64,000 nt of DNA, taken from Parashewanella hymeniacidonis. GTDB lineage: Bacteria > Pseudomonadota > Gammaproteobacteria > Enterobacterales > Shewanellaceae. The position numbers and the translations under genes are program-made. The notes beneath the pieces were generated by a model. The model made no database searches. It was not told the origin of the DNA and saw nothing but the letters and a program-made list of their open reading frames with translations. Location: contig NZ_JAFEUN010000001.1 of the NCBI RefSeq assembly GCF_016900895.1, positions 1-64,000 on the forward strand, written 5' to 3'. How positions within the stretch are numbered: position 1 is the stretch's first letter; the number at the start of each line of letters is the position of its first letter. Shown piece by piece: positions 9,079 to 19,445 of the stretch.

Positions 9079-9450
9079 TTATAGCTTTAATTTTGACTTT
9101 AATGCTGCAGTAATTGGGCTTGAACCATGGCCATTACCATTTGCCCAGCCATAAATGTCACTTGCTTTAAGTGCTTTTGATGACACGCGTTTAACGATAA
9201 ATTGACCGACTTCATTTGCGCTACTACCGTAGGCCGTTTGCAGTAAGTTTTCACCGTTGCATTTTAGATCTGTGTAGATGTTACGAAGAGTCACGCGGCC
9301 CTCTTTTAACTTCTTACGTAATTTACTTTTATCGTTTGCTTTAACATAGCCACAAACACTGATAAAAAGTTGTTCATTAGCTTGGACTTTTGTAGGGACC
9401 ACAATTGATGTGGCAATCAGAACTGTTCCTGCGATAATAAGGCTTCGCAT
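9079..9450 (-). CDS. DUF3718 family exported protein
   Basis: This is a 123-residue protein with a signal peptide (residues 1-24, ending KVQA) and a small domain with two Cys (VCGYVKANDKSKLRK and LKCNGENLL), which could form a disulfide after export. The pattern matches the DUF3718 family of Shewanella and relatives, whose function is unknown. It is transcribed from the folA side, 66 bp after folA, and meets the cox operon tail to tail. The start at 9450 is preceded by a GGAGCA stretch. Confidence 0.75.
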   Translation of the reverse strand: MRSLIIAGTVLIATSIVVPTKVQANEQLFISVCGYVKANDKSKLRKKLKEGRVTLRNIYTDLKCNGENLLQTAYGSSANEVGQFIVKRVSSKALKASDIYGWANGNGHGSSPITAALKSKLKL

Positions 9451-9516
9451 CTGATGCTCCTTCCGATGGTTTTATAAGATATTTTTATAATATAGCGACA
9501 GAAAAACAGCGTTAAT

Positions 9517-9999
9517 TTAACATTTTTTTACATAATTGATAAAGCTATATTCAATTCCATCAGAACTTGTGCCATTTTCGCAACATTCTTGTTGCCATGA
9601 ACCATCGTCCCAATCAGGGAAATAAGTGTCACCATCAACATCAATATTGATTAATGTCAGGTAAAGTTTGTCTGCAATTGGCAGCAACTGCTTATAAAGT
9701 TGACCACCACCAATGACAGCGATTTCTTCTACATTACCAGCTGCTGATTTAGCTTCTTCAAAGCTCGATACAGCAGTAATACCTTCTACTGAAAAATCAG
9801 ATTGACGAGTAATTACAATATTATGACGACCAGGAAGCGGTCGACCAATAGACTCAAATGTTTTACGACCCATTACAATCGGCTTACCCATCGTTGATGC
9901 CTTAAAATGCTTTAAGTCTTCGGGTAAGTGCCATGGCATTTGGTTATCCTTGCCAATCACACGATTTACTGTCATAGCGGCAATCATTGAGATCTTCAT
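9517..9999 (-). CDS. folA: Dihydrofolate reductase
   Basis: FolA reduces dihydrofolate to tetrahydrofolate with NADPH, in the cytoplasm. The 160-residue product has the usual length and starts MKISMIAAMTVNRVIGKDNQ. The substrate-binding MPWHLPEDLKHFK includes the catalytic acidic residue (Glu27, where Escherichia coli has Asp27; Glu is common in other species). GRKTFESIGRPLPGR and IGGGQLY form the NADPH site. It lies 13 bp downstream of yjjB on the same strand and is probably co-transcribed with it. Confidence 0.97.
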   Translation of the reverse strand: MKISMIAAMTVNRVIGKDNQMPWHLPEDLKHFKASTMGKPIVMGRKTFESIGRPLPGRHNIVITRQSDFSVEGITAVSSFEEAKSAAGNVEEIAVIGGGQLYKQLLPIADKLYLTLINIDVDGDTYFPDWDDGSWQQECCENGTSSDGIEYSFINYVKKC

Positions 10000-10012
10000 A
10001 ATTTCCCTGTTA

Positions 10013-10480
10013 TTAGATTATTGGTCGAGTACGGAAAAAGAGTAATTGTGGCATAGCTAGCCCGCCAGCTAAAGCGGCAACGATGAAAACAGTTTTCAGA
10101 CCATTAGTAATAACAGCATCTGTCAGCTCATGGCTAACTTGTGATTGCGCCGTGAGTTGTATCAGTGCTGTTACGGTATTAAAAGCAAAAACACCCGGTA
10201 ACATAGGAATACTGGCCGCTACGGCCAGCATAAGAGGTGGGGCAAAATGCCTTTTTGCGAAGACTATGGCTGTAAAACCAATAAAAGCTGCAGCAGCAAA
10301 GGTTGACCATTCGATCGCCAAGCCTTGATGCAGTAAAAATGTACGAAGTGCATGAGCAAAAGCACCTGTGAGAGCACAATGGATTAAAAAGCGTCTTGGT
10401 ACATTAAAAACCATTGCAAAACCTATGGCTGGAATGGCTGAGAAAAAAGCGTCATCCAGTAAGTTTACGAATACGTCCAT
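10013..10480 (-). CDS. yjjB: Threonine/serine exporter-family small subunit (YjjB-like)
   Basis: This is a 155-residue membrane protein of four to five spans that matches the YjjB/DUF3815 half of the ThrE family. Its partner, YjjP-like, lies directly upstream with a 1-base overlap (ATG inside TAG). In Escherichia coli the YjjP-YjjB pair exports succinate; ThrE in actinobacteria is a single fused protein. Conserved stretches are AIPAIGFAMVFNVP, LAIEWSTF and SIPMLPGVFA. The substrate in this organism is not known. Confidence 0.9.
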   Translation of the reverse strand: MDVFVNLLDDAFFSAIPAIGFAMVFNVPRRFLIHCALTGAFAHALRTFLLHQGLAIEWSTFAAAAFIGFTAIVFAKRHFAPPLMLAVAASIPMLPGVFAFNTVTALIQLTAQSQVSHELTDAVITNGLKTVFIVAALAGGLAMPQLLFFRTRPII

Positions 10481-11244
10481 TAGACGACTCCAACAATGAA
10501 CTGACCGATTTGAATACCAATAGTGATGCCTATTACCGAAGAGACGGTTAATATAGTCGCTTGGCCCCAGCGGGCAATCCCAACATTCATATGGCCTTTA
10601 ATCATATCTGACATAGCATTGATAAGCGGAAAACCCGGAACTAAAAGTAAAACACTCGCAGCGGCTGCAAGCTCGGGGGTATGACTGATCCCCTCAAGGT
10701 TGGCAAGTTGTGCGATAACAGTGATGAGCAACGCTGTGAAGTGGAAATTAACCAATAAGTTAAAGTGCTTTTTCGACAAGAACACTCTTAAAGCCATTCC
10801 AGCTGAAGACGCTAAGAACGTCATAATCGTCGCACCTAAATCACCACCAAACAGATGACAAAAGCAAGCACAAGATAAACCGATCGTTGGGATCAAAACT
10901 TTAGCTGGATACGATCTCACTTTAAGCTTGTTCAAATGCTTCTCGACGTGTGCTAATCCATAAATGCCTCTTTCGGCCTTAATACAGATCTTTTGTAGCT
11001 CATACACAATGGTCATATTCAGTCCATGAGCACGCATACGACGTGTGGTGGTAATGCAGTTATCGTCTGCAATACTGGTTAGTACGAGTGAATTTGATGA
11101 AATGGAGAGCTCGACACTGCTCAATCCAAGTGCGATACCGAGTCTCTGACTTATTTCTTCAACAAGTTCTGACTCTGCGCCATAAGCTAGAAGCAGCTGT
11201 GCTACACGTGCTGTTAGGCGGGTAATATGAGTTTGGTTTTCCAA
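10480..11244 (-). CDS. yjjP: Threonine/serine exporter-family large subunit (YjjP-like)
   Basis: This 254-residue protein has the DUF1212 (ThrE_1) layout: a cytoplasmic N-terminal part with LLLAYGAESELVEEISQRLG and VELSISSNSLVLTS, then about five spans including GLSCACFCHLFGGD and ASVLLLVPGFPLINA. It matches YjjP in length and motifs and forms a two-gene unit with the YjjB-like gene, then folA. A terminator after obgE separates this unit from the ribosomal protein operon, so it probably has its own promoter. Confidence 0.9.
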   Translation of the reverse strand: MENQTHITRLTARVAQLLLAYGAESELVEEISQRLGIALGLSSVELSISSNSLVLTSIADDNCITTTRRMRAHGLNMTIVYELQKICIKAERGIYGLAHVEKHLNKLKVRSYPAKVLIPTIGLSCACFCHLFGGDLGATIMTFLASSAGMALRVFLSKKHFNLLVNFHFTALLITVIAQLANLEGISHTPELAAAASVLLLVPGFPLINAMSDMIKGHMNVGIARWGQATILTVSSVIGITIGIQIGQFIVGVV

Positions 11245-11261
11245 GGTTACTGCTCTTGAAA

Positions 11262-11285
11262 CAAAAAGAGAGCTGAATAGCTCTC
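11262..11285 (-). terminator. Rho-independent terminator after obgE
   Basis: On the minus strand GAGAGCT-ATTC-AGCTCTC is followed by TTTTTG. It lies between the obgE stop and the yjjP start. Confidence 0.8.
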
Positions 11286-11303
11286 CTAATTAAATAATGG
11301 TGA

Positions 11304-12485
<1,182 letters not shown>

Positions 12486-12540
12486 TCATCACCAACTTAA
12501 CAGTTAGTTCAGCGATTATACATTCTCTTTCGTCAGAAAA

Positions 12541-12570
12541 ACAAAAGCCCCGCCAATGGCAGGGCTTAAA
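12541..12570 (-). terminator. Rho-independent terminator after rpmA
   Basis: On the minus strand AGCCCTGCC-ATT-GGCGGGGCT (one G-T pair) is followed by TTTTGTTTTT. It lies between rpmA and obgE, so readthrough or a separate promoter would drive obgE. Confidence 0.8.
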
Positions 12571-12593
12571 TTTATTATAAGCTTTCGAGCGTA

Positions 12594-12851
<258 letters not shown>

Positions 12852-12863
12852 TCAGACTCCTTA

Positions 12864-13175
12864 TTAAGCGTTGATTTCAGTGATTTTAACTTCAGTGAAC
12901 CACTGGCGGTGGCCCATCTGCTTTTCATGGTGCTTACGACGCTTGAACTTAACAATGCGTACTTTCTCACCACGACCATGGTTAACTACTTCTGCAACTA
13001 CTTTGCCGCCTTCGATTAAAGGTGCGCCAACTGTTACATTTTCACCATCAGCAACTAAAAGAACTTTATCAAATTCGATTGTTTCGCCAGTAGCAACTTC
13101 TAATTTTTCTAAACGTACAACGTGACCTTTAGCAACTCTGTGTTGCTTTCCGCCACTTTGAAAAACAGCGTACAT
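12864..13175 (-). CDS. rplU: 50S ribosomal protein L21
   Basis: L21 binds 23S rRNA in the large subunit. The 103-residue product begins [17 protein letters not shown] and carries the basic signature [20 protein letters not shown] near the C-terminus. It is the first gene of the rplU-rpmA unit and is divergent from ispB. The 267-bp spacer between the two holds both promoters, which I cannot place exactly. Confidence 0.98.
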   Translation of the reverse strand: MYAVFQSGGKQHRVAKGHVVRLEKLEVATGETIEFDKVLLVADGENVTVGAPLIEGGKVVAEVVNHGRGEKVRIVKFKRRKHHEKQMGHRQWFTEVKITEINA

Positions 13176-13442
13176 AGCTATTTTACTCCGAGATCTTTAA
13201 CACATCACAGCATATATTTTGCGTGCGAGTGCTACAAAAATTTTTAATGACAATGGGCGCGGATTTTACGCTAAGAATGAGATACTGGCAAGTACTAAAT
13301 AGCAAAGAATACAAAACATCTGATGAGTTGAAATGAATACATGGCAAATGCTGTTAACTTGGCTATTTTTAGGTAAAATCTTGTTAATTTATGTTTTAAC
13401 TCGAGGTAATCATAAGATTATCTCAAATAACCAGAGTCTACT

Positions 13443-14414
13443 ATGGATTTGAACGCCATTCGCGCTTTAACTGATACTGATATGCAAAATGTTAATCAGC
13501 TGATTTATAAACAATTAGAATCAGATGTCGCTTTAATAAATCAACTTGGGTTTTATATTGTCAACAGTGGCGGTAAAAGGCTAAGACCGCTTTTATCCGT
13601 TCTTGCGGCTAAATCGGTAGACTATAAAGGTAGCGATCACTTAAAGCTCGCTGCGATCGTTGAGTTCATTCACACCGCTTCTTTATTGCACGATGACGTC
13701 GTCGATAAATCAACAATGCGCCGTGGCCGCCAAACGGCAAATGCGATGTTTGGTAATAGTGCGTCAGTATTAGTGGGTGACTTCCTTTATACTCGTTCAT
13801 TCCAAATGATGACAGAGCTGAACAGTCTAAAAGTTCTTAGAATTCTAGCAGATACCACAAACGTACTTGCAGAAGGCGAAGTGATGCAGCTGATGAATTT
13901 GAACGAGCCTGATACAAGTGAAGACAACTATATGCGTGTCATTTACTGTAAAACGGCGCGTTTATTTGAAGCGGCAACTCAGCTTGGTGGTGTTTTAGCT
14001 GACGTGGATGAATCGATCGAATTAGCACTTGGTGAGTATGGAAAGTATTTAGGAACTGCGTTTCAGATCGCAGACGATCTACTGGATTATACGGCTGATG
14101 CAGAAGAACTTGGTAAAAATATCGGTGATGATTTAGCCGAAGGTAAGCCAACATTGCCACTTATTTACGCACTAGCTCATGGTAACGATGAAGAAAAAGC
14201 GTTAATTAAAGGTGTGATCGAAAATGCGGACGGAACGGAAGTGATCGATCAAATTCTAGCTGCACTTAAGAGAACAGATGCGCTGGATTACACCCAAAAA
14301 CGTGCAGAAGAAGAAGCTGAAAAAGCGATACAAGCTTTATCGGTATTACCAGAGAGTGAATATAAAGAAGCGTTATTGGGTTTAGCTAAGATTTCAGCAA
14401 ATCGTAAAAAGTAA
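13443..14414 (+). CDS. ispB: Octaprenyl diphosphate synthase
   Basis: IspB makes the polyprenyl side chain of ubiquinone and menaquinone. The 323-residue product is all-helical with the two Asp-rich motifs of trans-prenyltransferases: LLHDDVVD (first, about residues 82-89) and DDLLDY (second, about 212-217), plus GGKRLRP near the N-terminus. Divergent pairing with rplU-rpmA is the usual gammaproteobacterial arrangement. The start is an ATG at 13443. Confidence 0.96.
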   Translation: MDLNAIRALTDTDMQNVNQLIYKQLESDVALINQLGFYIVNSGGKRLRPLLSVLAAKSVDYKGSDHLKLAAIVEFIHTASLLHDDVVDKSTMRRGRQTANAMFGNSASVLVGDFLYTRSFQMMTELNSLKVLRILADTTNVLAEGEVMQLMNLNEPDTSEDNYMRVIYCKTARLFEAATQLGGVLADVDESIELALGEYGKYLGTAFQIADDLLDYTADAEELGKNIGDDLAEGKPTLPLIYALAHGNDEEKALIKGVIENADGTEVIDQILAALKRTDALDYTQKRAEEEAEKAIQALSVLPESEYKEALLGLAKISANRKK

Positions 14415-14424
14415 ATTCTATTAA

Positions 14425-14462
14425 TGATGTCAGCAAGCTTTGCTTGTTGACATCAATTTTTC
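14425..14462 (+). terminator. Rho-independent terminator after ispB
   Basis: TGATGTCAGCAAG (14425-14437) pairs with CTTGTTGACATCA (14443-14455) and is followed by a T run. Confidence 0.85.
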
Positions 14463-14801
14463 TTATTTGCATACCTTAATAAATTTCTATTCAAAAGTGA
14501 TCTACGTTCCTTATTTTGATTAAATCACTTCTATTCCTTCAATTTTATAAAAAACTCTTAATCAACTTTTAAGCCTTACTACATCTAGCGATTGCCTAAA
14601 AGTGATATAATGAGAAATAACCTCTAAAGTAAACTTTTTTGTTTTCGAACACCTATTACCCAGACGCATAAATTTTTTTTTAATTAACTCTCTGATAGAG
14701 CATTAAATGAAAGTCACACCAGCTTAGGCTGGATGTTAGCCTAAAGCAAGTTGGTATGACGAGGTGTTTTGCTTCAATTTTTCATTCATGGAGTTGGATT
14801 T

Positions 14802-14931
14802 GTTACTGCCTAAAATTGGCAAAATCGAAGCACGAAGAATGAAGTTTAGTGGGTTAAACGCAGTAACGGCAGTTTTCTATGTCGAACAATGAAAGATGAG
14901 TAACAATGAGTTTGCCAATTTTAGGCGTAAC
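14802..14931. repeat. 130-bp element with 21-bp inverted ends
   Basis: The left end GTTACTGCCTAAAATTGGCA and the right end TGCCAATTTTAGGCGTAAC are inverted copies with one extra T in the left arm. The interior is non-coding. It may be a miniature inverted-repeat element; no target duplication is obvious. Confidence 0.6.
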
Positions 14932-15068
14932 CCCAAGGGCTGTGTATATTTTTCGTTTCTTCTGTGTTGCCGAATGCTCATGTAGAAATGTAGTAACGAC
15001 AGTTTTGTATGCCGGTAACAACTGCACCTCACATTCGTCGCCTTAAATAAACAAAAAATCTACAACAA

Positions 15069-15107
15069 TTAATTGAAATAGTTAATTGAAATAGTTAATT
15101 GAAAACG
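15069..15107. repeat. Three tandem 13-bp repeats
   Basis: TTAATTGAAATAG occurs at 15069-15081 and 15082-15094, with a third diverged copy at 15095-15107. The array ends 34 bp before the HAD gene start, inside its likely promoter region. It could be a multi-copy operator, or a slippage-prone spacer that alters promoter geometry. Confidence 0.7.
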
Positions 15108-15141
15108 GCCTCTAGATAGTAACTAAATTAAGGAGATTTCT

Positions 15142-16266
15142 ATGACTACGATCACTTTACAATCACACTCTAACAGTCATTTTAATCCAGAAATTATTTC
15201 TAGAACACACGGTACTAATTTTACAACACTAGAGCAATTAGCGAAGAAAGCGTCGCAGAGTGGAAGCTGGACTAAGTTCAAAATTCAAACAAGTCCTAAC
15301 GGTGAAACTAAAAAGTTCCGAGTAAAACTCACCAGAGATTCTAATGGTCATTTTACTGCAACAGTTCAACGCAACAATTGGAAAGCATTTTTTAATAGAT
15401 GTATTGGTAGGACTTATTATGATCCTACTGCAACTAGAGTTGAAGTCAGTGAAAAAGTACAAGCTGCCAATGACTTATTTGCTAATTATGCCACTACCTT
15501 AGCACGAATAAATTCCGATACAACTGCCCATGCGGCCAGTGATTTCTTAAATTTTAGAGAGGCTGGTTCAGATTTACGGGTTAAATCAGGAGATGGTTTT
15601 AACGCTGTTATAAGGCCTTCTGTGTATATCAACGAAAGATTTAAAGACGAATCAGACGAGAGGACTTTACTAGTGCTCGATCTAGATAACACATTAAGTT
15701 TAGAGCGTTCATCTGCTGATGATAGCCTTAAAAATGACAACTTAGAGAGCCTTGATAGTGGAATTAAACTTGCTTTAAAAACATTCAAACGCAATAGACC
15801 TAATGGACAAGTTTTTCTTGTAACAAATTCTCGAGAAGGGAAGGAAGGTAAAATTGATGATAAGCTAGCGAAATGTGGTTTAAATCGATCAGATTTTGAA
15901 GAAGTGTATGCACCTGATGAAGTGGAAGGGGAAATACCTTCTCCTCGTAGAAATAAGAATTCTTCGCTTAATGGTATCATTTTTGGCTTTCGTCTTAATA
16001 CCCTCAATAACAATAGCCCAGAACGTATTGTTTTTTGTGATAATGAGACATATTATTTAGAGAAAGTTGAAGAAATTTGTAAAAATCGTGATGTTTCTTT
16101 CGAAGGCGTCCAAGTTCATTCTGCAAGGCCTTATATGGCTGTAAAATCTTTTCAGGGTGATGAGATGGAGAATTCTGAGATATCTGAGCAAGAAGCTTAT
16201 GATGTAATGTCGGCTTCTGAAAAGCATAATCACCTTATGCTGACTCACAAATTTGATTGGGCTTAG
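15142..16266 (+). CDS. HAD-superfamily domain protein, effector-like
   Basis: The 374-residue product has no signal peptide. HAD hallmarks lie in its second half: motif I LDLDNTL (D180, D182), motif II FLVTNSR (T228) and motif IV IVFCDNE (D300). A Lys for motif III may lie near residues 235-241. Residues 1-170 form an unrecognised N-terminal domain with a Ser/Thr/Asn-rich start, as in some type III substrates. RBS AAGGAG precedes ATG 15142. It is an isolated gene between ispB and ung. A phosphatase activity is plausible from the motifs; an effector role is inference. Confidence 0.7.
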   Translation: MTTITLQSHSNSHFNPEIISRTHGTNFTTLEQLAKKASQSGSWTKFKIQTSPNGETKKFRVKLTRDSNGHFTATVQRNNWKAFFNRCIGRTYYDPTATRVEVSEKVQAANDLFANYATTLARINSDTTAHAASDFLNFREAGSDLRVKSGDGFNAVIRPSVYINERFKDESDERTLLVLDLDNTLSLERSSADDSLKNDNLESLDSGIKLALKTFKRNRPNGQVFLVTNSREGKEGKIDDKLAKCGLNRSDFEEVYAPDEVEGEIPSPRRNKNSSLNGIIFGFRLNTLNNNSPERIVFCDNETYYLEKVEEICKNRDVSFEGVQVHSARPYMAVKSFQGDEMENSEISEQEAYDVMSASEKHNHLMLTHKFDWA

Positions 16267-16329
16267 AAATTAGGTTTTGAATTCAGTGAAGTTTAAATGG
16301 TGTACAGTGTTTGCTCTACGATTGAAATC

Positions 16330-16359
16330 AGCGAGTTAAAGAGTAACTCGCTCTGTTTT
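16330..16359 (+). terminator. Candidate terminator after the HAD gene
   Basis: AGCGAGTTA (16330-16338) pairs with TAACTCGCT (16344-16352), followed by CTGTTTTGT. It lies between the convergent HAD gene and ung. Confidence 0.6.
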
Positions 16360-16366
16360 GTAGGAG

Positions 16367-17032
16367 TTAAACTTGCCAATTGATCGGAGTTTGCCCTGCA
16401 TCAATGAGCAATTGGTTAGCTTGCGAAAAATGACGGCAACCAAAGAATCCACGATAAGCTGATAAAGGTGAAGGGTGTGGACCTTGCAAAATCTTATGAA
16501 TAGGATTGGTGATCTTTGCCGCTTTTTTGATAGCATGACTACCCCAAAGTAAAAATACAATTTGATGCTGTTGCTTGTTAAGCTCTTCTAATGCTTTGTC
16601 AGTAAATATTTCCCAACCTTTGTTAGCATGAGAATGAGCCTTAGCTTGTTCAACCGTTAACACGGTATTGAGCATCATTACACCTTGTTTTGCCCAAGAA
16701 CGTAAATCACCATGCACAGGTGTGTCAAATCCCGCAATGTCAGTTGTCAACTCTTTGTATATGTTCACCAGTGAAGGCGGAGTTTTTACACCTTTATTTA
16801 CCGAAAAACACAAACCATGTGCTTGGTTAGGGCCATGGTAAGGATCTTGTCCAAAAATGACGACTTTTACCTCTTCTAAAGTTGTTAAATTAAATGCGCT
16901 GAAAATGTCTTCTTGCGGGGGAAAGATGACTTTTCCCGCTTGTGTTTCTTGCTCTAAAAACGTCTGCAAGGTTTGATAATAAGCCTGTTGAGTTTGTTGT
17001 TGAAAAAATGGTTTCCAAGAATTATTGAGCAT
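16367..17032 (-). CDS. ung: Uracil-DNA glycosylase
   Basis: Ung removes uracil from DNA in base excision repair. The 221-residue product has the catalytic water-activating motif [18 protein letters not shown] (Asp near residue 62) and the minor-groove loop [14 protein letters not shown] with its conserved His. Length is typical of family 1. It lies 5 bp after the LysE-family gene on the same strand, and may be co-transcribed with it. Confidence 0.97.
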   Translation of the reverse strand: MLNNSWKPFFQQQTQQAYYQTLQTFLEQETQAGKVIFPPQEDIFSAFNLTTLEEVKVVIFGQDPYHGPNQAHGLCFSVNKGVKTPPSLVNIYKELTTDIAGFDTPVHGDLRSWAKQGVMMLNTVLTVEQAKAHSHANKGWEIFTDKALEELNKQQHQIVFLLWGSHAIKKAAKITNPIHKILQGPHPSPLSAYRGFFGCRHFSQANQLLIDAGQTPINWQV

Positions 17033-17037
17033 TAATC

Positions 17038-17658
17038 TTAAAACTCCAAAGTGAAAATAACGCGAGCAGCTAGAAGGAGTAGTACAATGCCTGACATCTT
17101 ATCTATCAAGGAAGCTTTAGCTTGCAGCTTAGGCAGTACAGTTGAATGGGATAAAACAACGGCGATGATTGTGTACCACAGGCCGTCAGTAACCAATGGC
17201 GTGAGTACAATCAAAGCTTGTCCAAAATGACCATTCGCATCACGGACAAATTGGCTAAACAGTGCAAGAAAAAATAATAATATTTTCGGATTAAATAAAG
17301 AAATCGCTAAACCGTCTCGCGCAGCTTGCCTTAAGCTGCTTTTCTTACCGCCAGCGAGCTTTTGTTCCATCCCTCCTTTGGATTGAATGGCCTTTATGCC
17401 CATCCATGCTAAATACAAAGCACCAATAATCGCTATGCTGTTAAAAACCAGTGGAGAATGTTTAAGAGCAATGGCTAAACCAAATAAAGTAAGCAGAGCA
17501 TAAAAGCCGATACCGATTGAATGAGCCCAGGCGCAAACAATACCATGCAATCGACTACCACCAACAGTGTGGCGAATCACCATTGTAAGAGAAGGGCCAG
17601 GAGACATTACTCCTAAAAAACAAATGGCTAAAAGCCCGAGCCAAACAGTAAATGACAT
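17038..17658 (-). CDS. LysE/RhtB family amino-acid exporter
   Basis: This 206-residue inner-membrane protein has about six spans. The family signature [20 protein letters not shown] lies near the N-terminus. I chose ATG 17658 rather than the TTG at 17673, as family members begin close to this point. RhtB-type proteins export homoserine, threonine or other amino acids; the substrate cannot be told from sequence. It probably forms a two-gene unit with ung. Confidence 0.85.
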   Translation of the reverse strand: MSFTVWLGLLAICFLGVMSPGPSLTMVIRHTVGGSRLHGIVCAWAHSIGIGFYALLTLFGLAIALKHSPLVFNSIAIIGALYLAWMGIKAIQSKGGMEQKLAGGKKSSLRQAARDGLAISLFNPKILLFFLALFSQFVRDANGHFGQALIVLTPLVTDGLWYTIIAVVLSHSTVLPKLQAKASLIDKMSGIVLLLLAARVIFTLEF

Positions 17659-17759
17659 AAATAGGGTTACCAAATAATTTTAGAGATGGTGATTATAGCA
17701 AGTAGACTTTCATTTACTATAAAGCAAATGAAAGTCTTTTAAGCCATTAACTTGTAACC

Positions 17760-19265
17760 CTACTTCAGATAGAAAGCTCTTAAATCTTTTGTGAGTTGAA
17801 TTAGGGAAGGCTGATTGATGTACATCATATGGCCAGCTTTGTAATATTTCATCTCGACACGCTTCATATCAATACCATTGTCAGCAATGGTATTTTCGGT
17901 GCCTAAAAAGGGCGTTGCAAAGTCAAAGTAACCATTACCGATAAACAATTTAAATTGGCTATTTTCACGTTGTGCCTTTCCAATGTAGGGGGCAACATTC
18001 ACATTTTGATTGGGGTTTGTTGCATTTTTCCATTGCCATTGCTGGTTGACTTTTTCAGAAATCACCACAAAAGGACGTTTCAGTTTTACGTTCAAATCGT
18101 TTGCTAGATAATTATTGTATGCTGCTGTAAAGGCACCAACGAGTCCGTATGCAGATGGGTCATTATCAAAATACTCACCACCAGCGTCGTAGTCTTTCCC
18201 CAAAAAGCGACTATCAAATCGACCAATGGTTTTACGTTGGTCTCTTAAAAGTTCTTTTTCATAACGATCTGCACTGATACGTAAATTCACAGCATCAATG
18301 TAGTTTTCTTTTAGACCTGTAAAACGAGCTAATTGAGTGATGATGTTCCGTCTAAGATTAGCCTTTAAGCGGCTGCCTTGTAATAAAGCCGATGCATAAT
18401 CGTTTAAAGCAAACTGACGTGCTTGTTCTACAAAGCTGGCTAAACCTAAAGCTTTATCTTGCGGTGAAACTTTGTCGTGGTAGAAAGCCGCTGCAGCCAT
18501 TGACGGTAAATAACTTATATAGGGGCGATTGTTTCCTGGTTGGTACCGTAATTGGTTGAAATCTAATACGGTAGACAGCAAGGTTACACCATTGAGTGCG
18601 ACACCTTGCCAACCACCTTGGAGCTCTTGGGTGACGGCCGCTGCTCGGGTGGTTCCATAGCTTTCACCTGCTAAATATTTTGGTGAGTTCCAACGATTAT
18701 TCTTTGTCAGCCATTGCTTAATAAATTTCGCAACAGATTTTGCATCTTGTTCTAACCCCCAATAGTTTTCATTTTTTCCTTTACCGACGACATGGCTGAC
18801 CCCCGTACCAACAGGATCGATAAACACCAAATCACTAATATCTAATAAGGAATATTGATTATTAACGATTTTATAGGGCGCTGCACCCGCATTTATTCCA
18901 TTTGCCGGGATTACTACTCGTTTAGGGCCAAATAATCCCATATGCAGCCATAAAGAGGCTGAGCCGGGCCCACCATTAAAGATAAAGGTTACTGGACGGT
19001 CTGACTTGTTTTTAATATTGGTTCGAAGGTAGGTTGTGGAAAATAGATTCGCGACAGGTTCTAACTTGTCGTTTTTTAAAATAGTGCCACCTGCTATGGC
19101 TTTGTACTCGATCTTTTTACCATGTATTTTTGCCGAGTGTTCAGTTGTTACCATAACTGGGCTCGCAATCGGCGCCTTAACCTCAGGTTTGTCATGTGCG
19201 AAAGAAACGGGTGAAACAACCAAAATAAACAGTGAAACTAATGCAGTTAATTTACGTGTAATCAT
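17760..19265 (-). CDS. S10-family serine carboxypeptidase, exported (copy 1)
   Basis: S10 peptidases cut C-terminal residues from peptides. The 501-residue product has a signal peptide (residues 1-23, ending VSFA), the FNGGPGSASLWLH oxyanion segment, nucleophile motif AGESYGTTRAA, an Asp region GNGYFDFATPF and the catalytic His in AGHMMY. These give a complete Ser-Asp-His triad. RBS GAGGAG precedes ATG 19265. It lies after a close paralogue on the same strand, probably a tandem duplication. It is likely periplasmic. Confidence 0.92.
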   Translation of the reverse strand: MITRKLTALVSLFILVVSPVSFAHDKPEVKAPIASPVMVTTEHSAKIHGKKIEYKAIAGGTILKNDKLEPVANLFSTTYLRTNIKNKSDRPVTFIFNGGPGSASLWLHMGLFGPKRVVIPANGINAGAAPYKIVNNQYSLLDISDLVFIDPVGTGVSHVVGKGKNENYWGLEQDAKSVAKFIKQWLTKNNRWNSPKYLAGESYGTTRAAAVTQELQGGWQGVALNGVTLLSTVLDFNQLRYQPGNNRPYISYLPSMAAAAFYHDKVSPQDKALGLASFVEQARQFALNDYASALLQGSRLKANLRRNIITQLARFTGLKENYIDAVNLRISADRYEKELLRDQRKTIGRFDSRFLGKDYDAGGEYFDNDPSAYGLVGAFTAAYNNYLANDLNVKLKRPFVVISEKVNQQWQWKNATNPNQNVNVAPYIGKAQRENSQFKLFIGNGYFDFATPFLGTENTIADNGIDMKRVEMKYYKAGHMMYINQPSLIQLTKDLRAFYLK

Positions 19266-19375
19266 AAAGTTCTCCTCACACTCAGACTAAATCCTAAGCT
19301 CAGAAAACTCAAAGTAGAAATAAGAAATTAATATAACTGAAATTGTAATGAAAGGCGTTTTTCGGAGCTTTAAGC

Positions 19376-19422
19376 TATACCCATGATACCTGAAATATGC
19401 ATCTTCAGATATCATGGGTATA
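19376..19422. terminator. Long hairpin between the two S10 genes
   Basis: TATACCCATGATACCTGAA (19376-19394) pairs with TTCAGATATCATGGGTATA (19404-19422), with one mismatch and a 9-nt loop. It has no strong T run. It could be a repeat element or an mRNA stabiliser or attenuator between the paralogues. Confidence 0.55.
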
Positions 19423-19445
19423 AAAGCCCTGAAACATAGCTTATG

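Larger units (their letters stand above)
14463..15141. other. Repeat-rich spacer upstream of the HAD gene
   Basis: About 680 bp without a convincing gene. It holds a 21-bp inverted repeat (14802-14823 and 14911-14931), a 22-bp imperfect direct repeat (14862-14883 and 14992-15013) and a 13-bp tandem triplicate (15069-15107). The structure suggests a non-coding mobile element or decayed insertion, but no transposase fragment is recognisable. Confidence 0.6.

Noticed and set aside
15069-15107. Short tandem repeats as a CRISPR array
   Set aside because: The units are directly adjacent 13-mers with no spacers, and no cas gene is nearby.
15486-16013. A 175-residue minus-strand ORF inside the HAD gene
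   Set aside because: It is Ser/Leu-rich and antisense to a frame with clear HAD motifs; no start signal.
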